DNA of 64,000 bases from Gp6-AA40 sp035571515 (GTDB taxonomy: Bacteria > Acidobacteriota > Vicinamibacteria > Vicinamibacterales > UBA2999). Shown here piece after piece: positions 42,460 through 51,104 of this stretch. The stretch's first letter is position 1. Each line of letters begins with the position of its first letter. The stretch is from contig DATNCQ010000194.1 of NCBI GenBank assembly GCA_035571515.1, positions 1 through 64,000 of the forward strand, given 5' to 3'. The translations under genes and the position numbers were made by a program. The notes beneath the pieces were generated by a model. It saw nothing but the letters and a program-made list of their open reading frames with translations, was not told the origin of the DNA and ran no database searches.

Positions 42460-42692
42460 TCGCGGCCATGCGAGCGGGCGTCGTGAGCGTGCCGAGCGCG
42501 CGATCGCCTCGCGCGAGCGTCAGGGCTCGCAGCGTTGTTGCAGCGTGTGGGCGCGCGTGCCGTCCCGGCCGGCGAAATACTCACGAAGGGAGAGTCCGCG
42601 CAGCCGGGGGCGAGTACAGGTGTTGTTTCTCTCCTCTGTGTGCTAGCGTATGACCGCTTCGACACGTTCATTCGGTGGCTGGAGGAGAACGT

Positions 42693-43742
42693 ATGAAAAA
42701 GATCCATCTCGCTCTGGTTGCATTTGCTCTCGTAGTGATGGGCGGGTATGCGCTGGCGCAGCAGGCGCCTGCGCAGGCCAGGCCGGTTCCCCCGAATCTT
42801 CCAGAGTGGGCGTGGGGCGTCATGCCGCCGGCCCCGCCTCCACAGGCCGGCGCGGCTCCGGCACAGCCGCCCGCAGAAGACGGGACGCTCCTGCACATCG
42901 AGGGCAGCAGCGTGGGGCTGACCCGGACGCAGCTGCGCGGCATCCCGACGGTGCCTGACTGGCATCCGGAAGATCACGGCACGATGCCGGACATCGTCAG
43001 CAAGGGCCGTATGCCCGCCGTGCGCGCGTGCGGCTTCTGCCACCTCCCGAACGGCCGCGGCCGCCCCGAGAACGCGGCCCCCGCAGGTCTGTCCGTCGCC
43101 TACTTCACGCAGCAGATGGAAGATTTCAAGAACGGCCTGCGCAGGAGCTCGGATCCGCGGAAGGGCAACGTCAACACCATGGCCGGATTCGCGCGAGAGG
43201 CGACTCCCGAGGAAGTCAAAGCCGCCGCTGAATATTTCGCCGCGCTGCCCATTCCGCAGGGCTGGGTCAAGGTCAAGGAAGTCAGCATGGTGCCGAAGAC
43301 CAAGATCCAGGGCAACGTGTACTTCGAGCTCGAGGGAGCCCAGGCCGGGAAGGAGCCGATCGGCAACCGTATCATCGAGGTGCCGGAGCACGGCCAGGAG
43401 CGTTTCGAGATGCGCGACGGACACGCGGGCTACATCGCGTACGTCCCGGTGGGAGCAGTCAAGAAGGGTGAGGCGCTCGCCAACAAGCTGCAGTGCTCGC
43501 TCTGCCACGGCGCGAACCTGGAAGGCCTCGGGCCGGTGCCGACGCTGGCCGGCCGTTCGCCGAGCTACATGGCTCGTCAGCTGTTCGACTTCCAGACCGG
43601 CGCGCGGCACGGCCTGTGGTCCGACCTGATGAAGCCGATCGTCGCCAAGATGACGGCCGAAGACCTGGTGAACATCACGGCCTACATCGCGTCGAAGAAT
43701 CCGCCGCCGGCGAATGTCGGACAGACCGCGCGCGCGAACTGA
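42693..43742 (+). CDS. Exported di-heme cytochrome c
   Basis: 349 residues from ATG 42693 (GGAGGAGA ribosome-binding site). A signal peptide (IHLALVAFALVVMGGYALA) precedes a Pro/Ala-rich linker and two heme-c motifs, CGFCH at 113-117 and CSLCH at 268-272. Each is followed by cytochrome-like context: LPNGRGRPENAAPAGLSVAY after the first, and GANLEGLGPVPTLAGRSPSY after the second. Between them lies a beta-rich segment (EVSMVPKTKIQGNVYFELE). Paired class-I c domains of this kind carry electrons in the periplasm. 'LAGRSPSYMARQLFDFQTGARH' repeats the pattern seen in c4/c5-type cytochromes. The redox partner is not in this window. A hairpin terminator follows the stop. Confidence 0.88.
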   Translation: MKKIHLALVAFALVVMGGYALAQQAPAQARPVPPNLPEWAWGVMPPAPPPQAGAAPAQPPAEDGTLLHIEGSSVGLTRTQLRGIPTVPDWHPEDHGTMPDIVSKGRMPAVRACGFCHLPNGRGRPENAAPAGLSVAYFTQQMEDFKNGLRRSSDPRKGNVNTMAGFAREATPEEVKAAAEYFAALPIPQGWVKVKEVSMVPKTKIQGNVYFELEGAQAGKEPIGNRIIEVPEHGQERFEMRDGHAGYIAYVPVGAVKKGEALANKLQCSLCHGANLEGLGPVPTLAGRSPSYMARQLFDFQTGARHGLWSDLMKPIVAKMTAEDLVNITAYIASKNPPPANVGQTARAN

Positions 43743-43771
43743 CGTCTGCTCCGATCCTCTCGCTACTGAAG

Positions 43772-43795
43772 AGGGCCGGCCGCTGTGCCGGCCCT
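43772..43795. terminator. Hairpin between convergent genes
   Basis: AGGGCCGGC (43772-43780) pairs with GCCGGCCCT (43787-43795) around a six-base loop. It starts 29 bases after the cytochrome stop and lies 42 bases beyond the stop of the convergent sigma-factor gene. It could terminate both transcripts. No long T-run flanks it. Confidence 0.6.
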
Positions 43796-43837
43796 TCGCA
43801 CAACATTTCTCGTGAGCCCAAGCCACCGGCCAACCGA

Positions 43838-44416
43838 TCACGGCTCCGATTGAGGGTCGAGCTCCTGTAACAACCAACTGCGCGCAAGACGCCAGTCGCG
43901 GGCGACCGTGTCGGGGGCAACCTCGAGGACTTCGGCCGTTTCCTCGACGGTCAAACCGGCGAAATACCGCAGCTCGATCACCCGCACCTTTCGAGCATCA
44001 AACGTGGCGAGTTTTTCGAGCGCCTCGTCGAGCGCAATCAGATCCACGACTGAGGCACCCGGGGCGACGATGTTCGAATCGAGCAGCGCCGGCTCCGCTC
44101 CTGCTCCGCGTTTGCCGGTCGCGTTGGCGCGCGCCACATCCACGAGGACCCGACGCATCGTCCGAGCGGCAACCGCGAGAAAGTGTTTGCGGTCCTGCCA
44201 CCCAACCTCACCCGCGCCAGCGAGCCGCACGAATGCCTCGTGCACCAGTGCCGTCGCCTGAAGCGTGATGCCAGGACGTTCCCCGCGCATGCAGCCGGCT
44301 GCCTGACGTTTCAGCTCGTCGTACAGCATCGCGGACAGCTGGCGATAGGCCTCTTCGTCACCTCCGTGCCAGGCCTTCAACAACCGGGTCACCTCGCCTG
44401 CCTGGGAGTCTGGCAA
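43838..44416 (-). CDS. ECF sigma factor, acidobacterial X6 (TIGR02999) type
   Basis: 192 residues from TTG 44416, which has a GAGGAGG ribosome-binding site five bases away; the frame is open to 44473 but that start lacks support. The protein shows the X6 layout: VTRLLKAWHGGDEEAYRQLS, LYDELKRQAAGCM, TALVHEAFVRLAG, DRKHFLAVAARTMRRVLVD, then region 4 with VIELRYFAGLTVEETAEVLE and APDTVARDWRLARSWLLQEL. Genes of this family commonly neighbour Ser/Thr kinases in Acidobacteriota and Planctomycetota. Here a kinase gene lies 1.1 kb away on the same strand, beyond a divergent propeller gene. No anti-sigma factor is visible. Confidence 0.9.
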   Translation of the reverse strand: MPDSQAGEVTRLLKAWHGGDEEAYRQLSAMLYDELKRQAAGCMRGERPGITLQATALVHEAFVRLAGAGEVGWQDRKHFLAVAARTMRRVLVDVARANATGKRGAGAEPALLDSNIVAPGASVVDLIALDEALEKLATFDARKVRVIELRYFAGLTVEETAEVLEVAPDTVARDWRLARSWLLQELDPQSEP

Positions 44417-44549
44417 ATGGGCCTCCTCGGGCCAGCGGCGATGCGGGCGCAGTTCAGGGCCCCTCGCGCGCACTTTCTAGTACCCAGCCAATTCTGCCGC
44501 TTAGGTCTATAGGGGTCGACTTTCGGAGTGGCTGAAAGGAGCAACTGTC

Positions 44550-45521
44550 ATGTTTCGAAGTGTGCTGTTTGTCGCTGCCGTCACGCTGCTTTCGGTCGCC
44601 GCGTACGCAGCCTCGTCCGTCTCACGGGTGGTGACGTTTGCGCCACCGAATTTCCCCGAGTCCATCAGGATTGACAAGGAAGGCAATACGTACCTGTCGA
44701 TGCTTCTGACGGGCGAGATCAGGAAGATCGCGCCGGATGGTACCCAGTCCACCCTGGCGGTGCTCGGCTCCGGTCCGACAGCGTTTCCAGGACGCCGCCT
44801 GACGGGACTCGCCGTCGACGCGCCGGGCAACGTGTATGCGGCGCTCAACGACGTCCCGGCGACCCGCGGCGTCTGGCGTATCTCGCGCGACGGAAGCATG
44901 GAGTTGATGGCGGCGCTTCCCTTCGCCGGAATGGTCAATGGGTTGGCTTTCGACTCGAGGGGCAACCTGTTCGTATCGGATTCGTTGGGCGGCAGGATTT
45001 ACAAGGTAGACCGCGATGGTGTCATCACCGCCTGGTCGATCGATCCGTTCCTGGCGGGAGCGACGCCGACAGCGTGCGGGCAGTTTCCTGCAGGTCCGGC
45101 CGGGGCCAACGGCCTGGCGTTCGACAAGCACGGCGACTTGTTCGCCGCGAACACCACTCTCGGTGCAATCGTGCGGATACCCGTCGGCAGCGATGGCACC
45201 GCTCAGGTGGCGAATTATCTCGTCGCGCCGACCTGCGAGTTGTGGGGCGCCGACGGCATCGCGTTCGACAACAGGGACAACCTGTACCTCGCGGTAAACA
45301 TCCAGGGGAAGATCGTCCGCATCGATCCAGCCGGAAACATGGACACAGTGGCCGCACGGCCGGACGATGGGCTGTCGGTTCCCTCTGACATGGCCTTCGG
45401 TACCGGAATGGGAAACCGCAAGCAGGTTTTCATCACCAACTTCGCCGTTCCTCCGCTCGGCGGAGGCACCCCGGGTGTGTTGACGATGGACGTCGGTGTT
45501 CCGGGACGTCCTCTTCCCTGA
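44550..45521 (+). CDS. Secreted SMP-30/gluconolactonase-like propeller
   Basis: 323 residues with a signal peptide (VLFVAAVTLLSVAAYA). The six-bladed propeller repeats include FPESIRIDKEGNTYLSM, LTGLAVDAPGNVYAAL, VNGLAFDSRGNLFVSDS, ANGLAFDKHGDLFAANTTLG and ADGIAFDNRDNLYLAVN. The 'NGLAFD..GnLfv.D' signature is shared by SMP-30/gluconolaconase and strictosidine-synthase-like proteins, which hydrolyse lactones or related esters with a bound divalent cation. The specific substrate cannot be read from the sequence. It converges with the Ser/Thr kinase gene, leaving four bases between stops. Confidence 0.8.
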   Translation: MFRSVLFVAAVTLLSVAAYAASSVSRVVTFAPPNFPESIRIDKEGNTYLSMLLTGEIRKIAPDGTQSTLAVLGSGPTAFPGRRLTGLAVDAPGNVYAALNDVPATRGVWRISRDGSMELMAALPFAGMVNGLAFDSRGNLFVSDSLGGRIYKVDRDGVITAWSIDPFLAGATPTACGQFPAGPAGANGLAFDKHGDLFAANTTLGAIVRIPVGSDGTAQVANYLVAPTCELWGADGIAFDNRDNLYLAVNIQGKIVRIDPAGNMDTVAARPDDGLSVPSDMAFGTGMGNRKQVFITNFAVPPLGGGTPGVLTMDVGVPGRPLP

Positions 45522-45525
45522 TTGG

Positions 45526-48006
45526 TTATCCGTTGGATTCACTACCAACGCCGAGCAGCGCTTGTCCACCGGCCTGGATGAACGCTGCTCGTGCTTCCTG
45601 GTGATGCTGCTCCGCCTTCAGCAGAATCTCGCGGAAGTCCGTTCGCCCGCGCAGCGGTTCCAGCCATGCGTCTCGCGAGAACGTGAAGGACTGGAAATAT
45701 CCGCGCTCGACGGCTTCCGCCAGGAGCTCGACGGCCCGTTCCTCCCGGCCGAAGTGGGCCAGACCCCGGCCCAGGTGGTACAGCGCCTCCGGGTCGCGTA
45801 ACCCGCCGGCGATGACCGCTTCGGTGGCAGACTCCAACGCCGCGACGCTCCCCGTGCCTTCGATCAAGGCGATCCTTGCATCGAACAGGTCGGCAAACGG
45901 CGTCATCTTGGCGACGCGGAGCATCTCTGCGTCCTTGCGGCACTGCCGGAGCGCATCGGGGTGTCCGGCCATCACCAGCGCGAGGCCTCCGATCGCGGCA
46001 TATCCTCCGGGTTCCGCCGCGGCACGCAGATAATCACCGGCCATGAACCACGTCCGCTGCACGCCCGTCTGGACTTTGGGATCCAGACGCCGGGCGCGCT
46101 CGTGCGCGGCAAGAGAGGCATTCAACAGACCACAGTAGCGGCATACGTGCACCAGCGCGGCAAAGAGTTCGGGGTCGGTGCTGCGCGATGAGGCGCGGCG
46201 AATGAGCCGCACCATGGCATCCTGCGCCCGGCCGTAGTCGATTTCGAGTTGCGCATAGACACGATCGGCGACGGAAAGGTCCGCATTGAGCTGCAGTGCC
46301 CGGTTGAGCGCGGCCTCGGCGCGGGTGATCATCGCCGGATCACTGCGGAACTTGCCGACGACACGATAGAGTTGACCTAGGCGCGCCCACGCAGGCGCGA
46401 AATGCGGGTCGGTCTCAATCGCCTGCTCATACAGGCCGCGCGCGATGTCGAGCGACGCGGGATCGTGCCCGAGCTGGTTGGCTCGAAGGTAGAACTCGTA
46501 TGCCTTCGCACTCGAAGGTACGTCCCGGCTGAGTGCCCGCCGTTCCCTGCTCGACAGCGGCAGCGCCAGCGATTCGACGATGCGCTGCGAGAGATCGTCC
46601 TGCAGCCGGAAGAAATCGCCGACTTGAACCTGCGAAGTGTCCGACCAGATGAGCGTGCCGGCAGCCACTTCGACCAGTTGCACGGAGGCTCGGAGCTGAT
46701 CACCCACCCGTAACAGTGTGCCGGACAGGACTATATCGACATCGAGTTCCCGGGCGATGACACTGATGTCCGGCACGTCCGCGGCAAACCGCACGGCGGC
46801 CAGTGACGAACGCACGACGAGCGATTCCAGCGACGAAAGCGACGTGGCGATGACGTCCGCAAGGCTGTAGGCCAGGAAATCGATCTCCGGATCGGGACGC
46901 AGCACCCGGAACGGCAACACCACCAACCGCGTGACCGCTCGCGCCCGTCGCGGTTCATCGTCAGGTGAATCGAGCGCCCGTCGCAGATCGTCGGCCATTG
47001 CAGCGGCCGTCGGGTATCGTTCAGCGGGCGCTTTGGCGAGCGCGCGGTGGATGACACGATCCGCTGTCGCGATCGCTGGCGAACCCCCGAGCACGGCGGG
47101 ATCAGTGTGGAGAATCTTGTTGACGGTCCCGGCCAGCGTCGTCGCTGCAAACGGCGGGTAGCCCGCCAGCATCTCGTAGAGAATCACGCCGGCCGCGAAG
47201 ACGTCGGTGCGCGCGTCGAGCGGCCCGCCCTCGAGCTGCTCGGGCGCCATGTACCTGGGCGTGCCCACGATCAATCCTGATTGTGTCAGCGGAAGGCTGG
47301 TCTCACCGACATCATCGGCGAACGGCCGTGCGAGACCAAAGTCGAGAAGCTTGACACCGTGCCGCGTCAAGAAGATGTTCGAGGGTTTCAGGTCGCGGTG
47401 TACGACGCCGCCGGTGTGCAGGGCGTCGAGCGCGCTGAGGATCTCGAGGCCGATGCGTACCGCGTCCGTGAGTGGAAGGACGCCGCGATCGAGAGTCGCC
47501 AACAGCGGCTCGCCGTCGAGCCGTTCCATGGCCAGAAAGAGTTGCTCCTCGGTCTCGCCGACCTCGTAGATCTGGCAGATGTGCGGGTGATTGATCCGCG
47601 CAGCGAGGCGGGCTTCACGCCAGAAGCGTTCGCGCGCGAGGGAACTGTCAACCGTCTCGTGGCCGATGACTTTCAATGCGAGCGGGCGCCCCAGACGGTC
47701 GTCCACCGCCTCATAGACGACCCCCATTCCGCCTTCGCCGAGCTTGCCGGTGACGCGGTATCGCCCGATCCGGTCTGGCCGGACCGTGGGTGCCGCGCCA
47801 TTGCTCGAGCGCGGCGCGGTGACCACTGCGGGCTCGGTCAGGAACTTCTCCGCCGCGGGAGTTCGACGCAGCAGCAACGCCAGTTCGACCCGCAAACGCT
47901 CGTCGCCGTCGCATTCGCCGTCGAGAAACACCTCGCGCTCGTTCGGTGGAAGATCCAGCGCCAGGTGGTAAATGCGTTCGATGTGCCGCCAGCGATCCGG
48001 ATTCAC
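45526..48006 (-). CDS. Ser/Thr protein kinase with TolB/FlgO-like domain and TPRs
   Basis: 826 residues from GTG 48006 (AAGG upstream); the frame is open seven codons further, to 48027. Numbered from 48027, the Hanks-type kinase domain spans about 88-360: the glycine loop GKLGEGGMGVVYEA, the ATP-binding Lys119 in LALKVI, HRDLKPSN at 210-217, DFG at 229-231 and MAPEQ. It is followed by a FlgO/TolB-N-like domain (VLPFRVLRPDPEIDFLAYSL) and TPR-type helical repeats to the end. No transmembrane helix is evident, so it is probably soluble. It would phosphorylate unknown targets. The architecture is frequent in Acidobacteriota. It diverges from the winged-helix activator at 48180. Confidence 0.88.
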   Translation of the reverse strand: MNPDRWRHIERIYHLALDLPPNEREVFLDGECDGDERLRVELALLLRRTPAAEKFLTEPAVVTAPRSSNGAAPTVRPDRIGRYRVTGKLGEGGMGVVYEAVDDRLGRPLALKVIGHETVDSSLARERFWREARLAARINHPHICQIYEVGETEEQLFLAMERLDGEPLLATLDRGVLPLTDAVRIGLEILSALDALHTGGVVHRDLKPSNIFLTRHGVKLLDFGLARPFADDVGETSLPLTQSGLIVGTPRYMAPEQLEGGPLDARTDVFAAGVILYEMLAGYPPFAATTLAGTVNKILHTDPAVLGGSPAIATADRVIHRALAKAPAERYPTAAAMADDLRRALDSPDDEPRRARAVTRLVVLPFRVLRPDPEIDFLAYSLADVIATSLSSLESLVVRSSLAAVRFAADVPDISVIARELDVDIVLSGTLLRVGDQLRASVQLVEVAAGTLIWSDTSQVQVGDFFRLQDDLSQRIVESLALPLSSRERRALSRDVPSSAKAYEFYLRANQLGHDPASLDIARGLYEQAIETDPHFAPAWARLGQLYRVVGKFRSDPAMITRAEAALNRALQLNADLSVADRVYAQLEIDYGRAQDAMVRLIRRASSRSTDPELFAALVHVCRYCGLLNASLAAHERARRLDPKVQTGVQRTWFMAGDYLRAAAEPGGYAAIGGLALVMAGHPDALRQCRKDAEMLRVAKMTPFADLFDARIALIEGTGSVAALESATEAVIAGGLRDPEALYHLGRGLAHFGREERAVELLAEAVERGYFQSFTFSRDAWLEPLRGRTDFREILLKAEQHHQEARAAFIQAGGQALLGVGSESNG

Positions 48007-48179
48007 AGGCTCGGCCTTCGCGCGCACATTCTAGATCGCACACGCGGACACGCCGATGACCTGACCGCTTCTATTCAGGAGCTGTGGCACGGGGTTCACC
48101 TCGGTCGCAGCGTAGGCAAACCCCGGCCGTGAAGTCCTGACGAAGGCCTTACAATACGCTTCGCTTTTCTGGTGACCTC

Positions 48180-51104
48180 GTGCCCGTAACCGGCCGGCCG
48201 CCCCTCGCCGATCGATCCCCCAGTTATGTCTTTGGCCGGTTCCGCCTGTCCGGCGATGGCACGCTGCTCACGCGCGACGGCGCGACGGTTCCGCTCGCGC
48301 CGAAGGTGCTGCAGACGCTGCTGGCGCTCGTCGAGCGTGCCGGCGACGTGGTCACAAAGGCTGAGCTCCTGCAATCGATCTGGCCCGACAGCTTCATCGA
48401 AGATACCGGTCTGACCCGCAACATTTCAGTGCTCCGGAACGCCCTCCGCGATGAGGGACGGCAGCTGATCGTGACAGTGCCCAGGATCGGGTACCGCTTC
48501 GTGGGGACGGTGGAGCGGCAGGAGGCGCCCGCGACACCGGCGAGGTCCGACGCTCAACTCGGCAGCGCGCGGGAGCGCTGCGATGTTCGCAGCCGCCGTG
48601 GGAACGCCATCGTCGGGCGCGAGAAGGAGCGCGCCCTGCTGCACGCGGCATTCGCGGGAGCGCGAGACGGATCGGGACGATGCGTCGCCGTCACCGGCGA
48701 ACCGGGAATCGGCAAGACCACCGTCGTCGAAGAGTTCCTGTCGGAGGTGAGCGAGCCGTGCCGTGTGGCGTGCGGCCGCTGCTCGGAACGGCTTGCAGGG
48801 GCCGAACCGCACCTTCCCGTTCTCGAGGCGATCGACTCCTTGATCGCGGACGATCCTGTCCTCGCCTCCTGGCTGCGCCGCGTCGCACCAACGTGGTACG
48901 TGCATGTCGTGCCGCGCGAGGACGAGCCGCCTTCCGTTGGCCGATCGCCGGAAGGGGCGCTCGCAGGCTCGGCCGAGCGCCTCATGCGGGAGTTGACCGC
49001 CTTTCTCGAAGAGGTCTCGCGTGACCGGCCCCTGGTCATCTTCATCGAAGATGTGCACTGGTCCGACGAGTCGACCGTGGACGTGATCGCGCATCTCGCC
49101 GCGCGGGCAGGACGCATGGCCGTCCTGCTGATCGTCACCTACCGGCCGCACGAGTTGACGGTCTCGAACCATCCGTTCCAGCGGTTGAGCGGGGAGTTAA
49201 TCGCGCGCGGCGAGCTGGCGGAACTGCGCCTCGATCTGCTGACGAGTCCCGACGTCACCAGGTACGTGCGGGCCTCCTTCGCGGATCACGGCGTGGCATG
49301 GGATCTACCAGCGTTCGTCTATCAAAGGACCGAGGGCAATGCGCTCTTCATGGTGGAACTCGTGCGCTACCTGCAGGAGCACGGCGCTTCGAGCGGTCCC
49401 CCGGACGTGGCAGGAGAGGTGCCCGGATCGCTGCGCGGAATGATCGAGCGCACGGTCGAACTGCTCGATCGCGGCTCACGGGAGCTGCTCGATCTGGCGG
49501 CGGTGCATGGCTACGAGTTCGAGTCGGCGATCCTCGCCCGGGTGGCTGGCCGCGACCCCGCCGACGTCGAGGAGCGGCTGCAATCGCTCGATCGCGTCCA
49601 CGGCCTCGTGACGGTCGATCGCGAACATACGCTCCCGGACGGCAGCTTCTCCATGCGCTACCGGTTCGTGCACGTGCTCTACCAAAACTCGCTGTTCAGC
49701 TCGATCGCCCCCACGCGACGGTCCGACGCTGCGCGTCGAATCGCGGAGTCGCTCGCGTCCGCGTTTGGGTCACGGACCGACACCATCGCCGGTGAGCTGG
49801 CAGCGCTCTTCGAGATGGGCCGGGACTTCTGGCAGGCGTCAACGTATCTGCTCGCTGCGTCGAGAAGCGCCACGCGCCGGTTCGCGTTCCGGGAGGCCAG
49901 CGAGCTGGCGCGGCGAGGGCTCGCCTGCCTGGACGCGCCAGGGGTGAATCAGCAACTCGACGCCAGGCGGCGGGAATTCGATCTCACGTTCGCGCGCCTC
50001 ATCCCGCTCGCATCCGTCGAGGGGTACGCCTCGTCTGAAATCGAACAGCTCACGAATCGGCTGCTGCAACTCGGCGAAGGCCTCCGCGAGGCGACGGTGA
50101 CCTCCGCGGCGCTCGGCGCGACGTGGGTCGTGCGCATGGTACGGGGCGATTGCCGGGCCGCCAAGGACGCCGGAGTGCGCATGGTCGCGGAGGCGAAAAC
50201 GGCGGACGACAAGGTGATGCTGATGAACGGGCACATGCAGGCGATGATCGCCTGTCATCACCTCGGCGAGTTTCGCGAGGCCCAGCATCACGCCGACAGT
50301 GCGATCGCGCTCGAGCGACATGCGTCGCCTTCCGAGCGCTGTTTGACCATCTTGGATCCCGTGGTTGCTTCGCTGGCCGAATCGAGCCGGAACCTCTGGA
50401 TCATGGGTTACCTCGCGCGGTGTCTCGAACACAACGACCAGGCCGTCGCGGTGGGACGCGAGATTCGCCACCCCGATTCGCTGGCGTTCGCGTGGGTGTT
50501 TCGTGGCTGGATTCACGGGTATCGGCGCGACTGGACGACGTGCCTGGCGGCGGTGGAAGCGGGCATCGCGGTCGCGAGCGAATCTGGTTCGGTGCAGACG
50601 CTCGCCTGGAACCGCGGTGTGCGGGGATGGGCCCTGGCCCACACCGGTCATGTCGACGCGGGGCTGGCGGAATTGACCGCCGCCATCGAGGCGAGCCGGT
50701 CGATCATGGGCCAGGTGGCGATGCCGCAGTTCGGCGCCATGATGGGCGAGATCCTGCTGCTGCGAGGCGACGTGGCGTCCGCGGAGCGATCGATCAGCCA
50801 GGCGCTGGAGCTCTCGTACCGGCAGTTCGATCGCTACTTCGACGCCGAATTACATCGGCTGTCGGCGACGTGCCTGCTCGCGAGAGGACAACGCGAGCCG
50901 GCCCTCGATCGACTACGGACCGCGATCGATGTGGCGCGATCACAGAGCGCGGCGACGTTCGAACTGCGCGCGGCCCTGGAGCTCGCGACGCACGAACCGG
51001 TGGAAGGTGTGTCGGCCGTACGATCGGCGTTGGCGACATACCCCGAGCCCGAGGGATGGCCGGATATCGAAATGGCAAGGAAGATCAGTGAGCGGGAAGG
51101 TTGA
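48180..51104 (+). CDS. Winged-helix/AAA/TPR transcriptional activator
   Basis: 974 residues from GTG 48180. An OmpR-type winged-helix DNA-binding domain comes first (FGRFRLSGDGTLL, LAPKVLQTLLALVERAGDVV, RNISVLRNALRD, YRFVGTVER). A STAND-like ATPase follows (GREKERALL, Walker A GEPGIGKTT near 173-181, Walker B LVIFIEDVHWSDES). The C-terminal half holds degenerate TPRs (ASTYLLAASRSATRRFAFRE, ELTAAIEASRSIMG). Such regulators sense a ligand through the repeats and use ATP-driven oligomerisation to activate genes. It diverges from the Ser/Thr kinase. Its 3' end overlaps the histidine kinase gene on the other strand by 20 bases. Confidence 0.88.
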   Translation: MPVTGRPPLADRSPSYVFGRFRLSGDGTLLTRDGATVPLAPKVLQTLLALVERAGDVVTKAELLQSIWPDSFIEDTGLTRNISVLRNALRDEGRQLIVTVPRIGYRFVGTVERQEAPATPARSDAQLGSARERCDVRSRRGNAIVGREKERALLHAAFAGARDGSGRCVAVTGEPGIGKTTVVEEFLSEVSEPCRVACGRCSERLAGAEPHLPVLEAIDSLIADDPVLASWLRRVAPTWYVHVVPREDEPPSVGRSPEGALAGSAERLMRELTAFLEEVSRDRPLVIFIEDVHWSDESTVDVIAHLAARAGRMAVLLIVTYRPHELTVSNHPFQRLSGELIARGELAELRLDLLTSPDVTRYVRASFADHGVAWDLPAFVYQRTEGNALFMVELVRYLQEHGASSGPPDVAGEVPGSLRGMIERTVELLDRGSRELLDLAAVHGYEFESAILARVAGRDPADVEERLQSLDRVHGLVTVDREHTLPDGSFSMRYRFVHVLYQNSLFSSIAPTRRSDAARRIAESLASAFGSRTDTIAGELAALFEMGRDFWQASTYLLAASRSATRRFAFREASELARRGLACLDAPGVNQQLDARRREFDLTFARLIPLASVEGYASSEIEQLTNRLLQLGEGLREATVTSAALGATWVVRMVRGDCRAAKDAGVRMVAEAKTADDKVMLMNGHMQAMIACHHLGEFREAQHHADSAIALERHASPSERCLTILDPVVASLAESSRNLWIMGYLARCLEHNDQAVAVGREIRHPDSLAFAWVFRGWIHGYRRDWTTCLAAVEAGIAVASESGSVQTLAWNRGVRGWALAHTGHVDAGLAELTAAIEASRSIMGQVAMPQFGAMMGEILLLRGDVASAERSISQALELSYRQFDRYFDAELHRLSATCLLARGQREPALDRLRTAIDVARSQSAATFELRAALELATHEPVEGVSAVRSALATYPEPEGWPDIEMARKISEREG

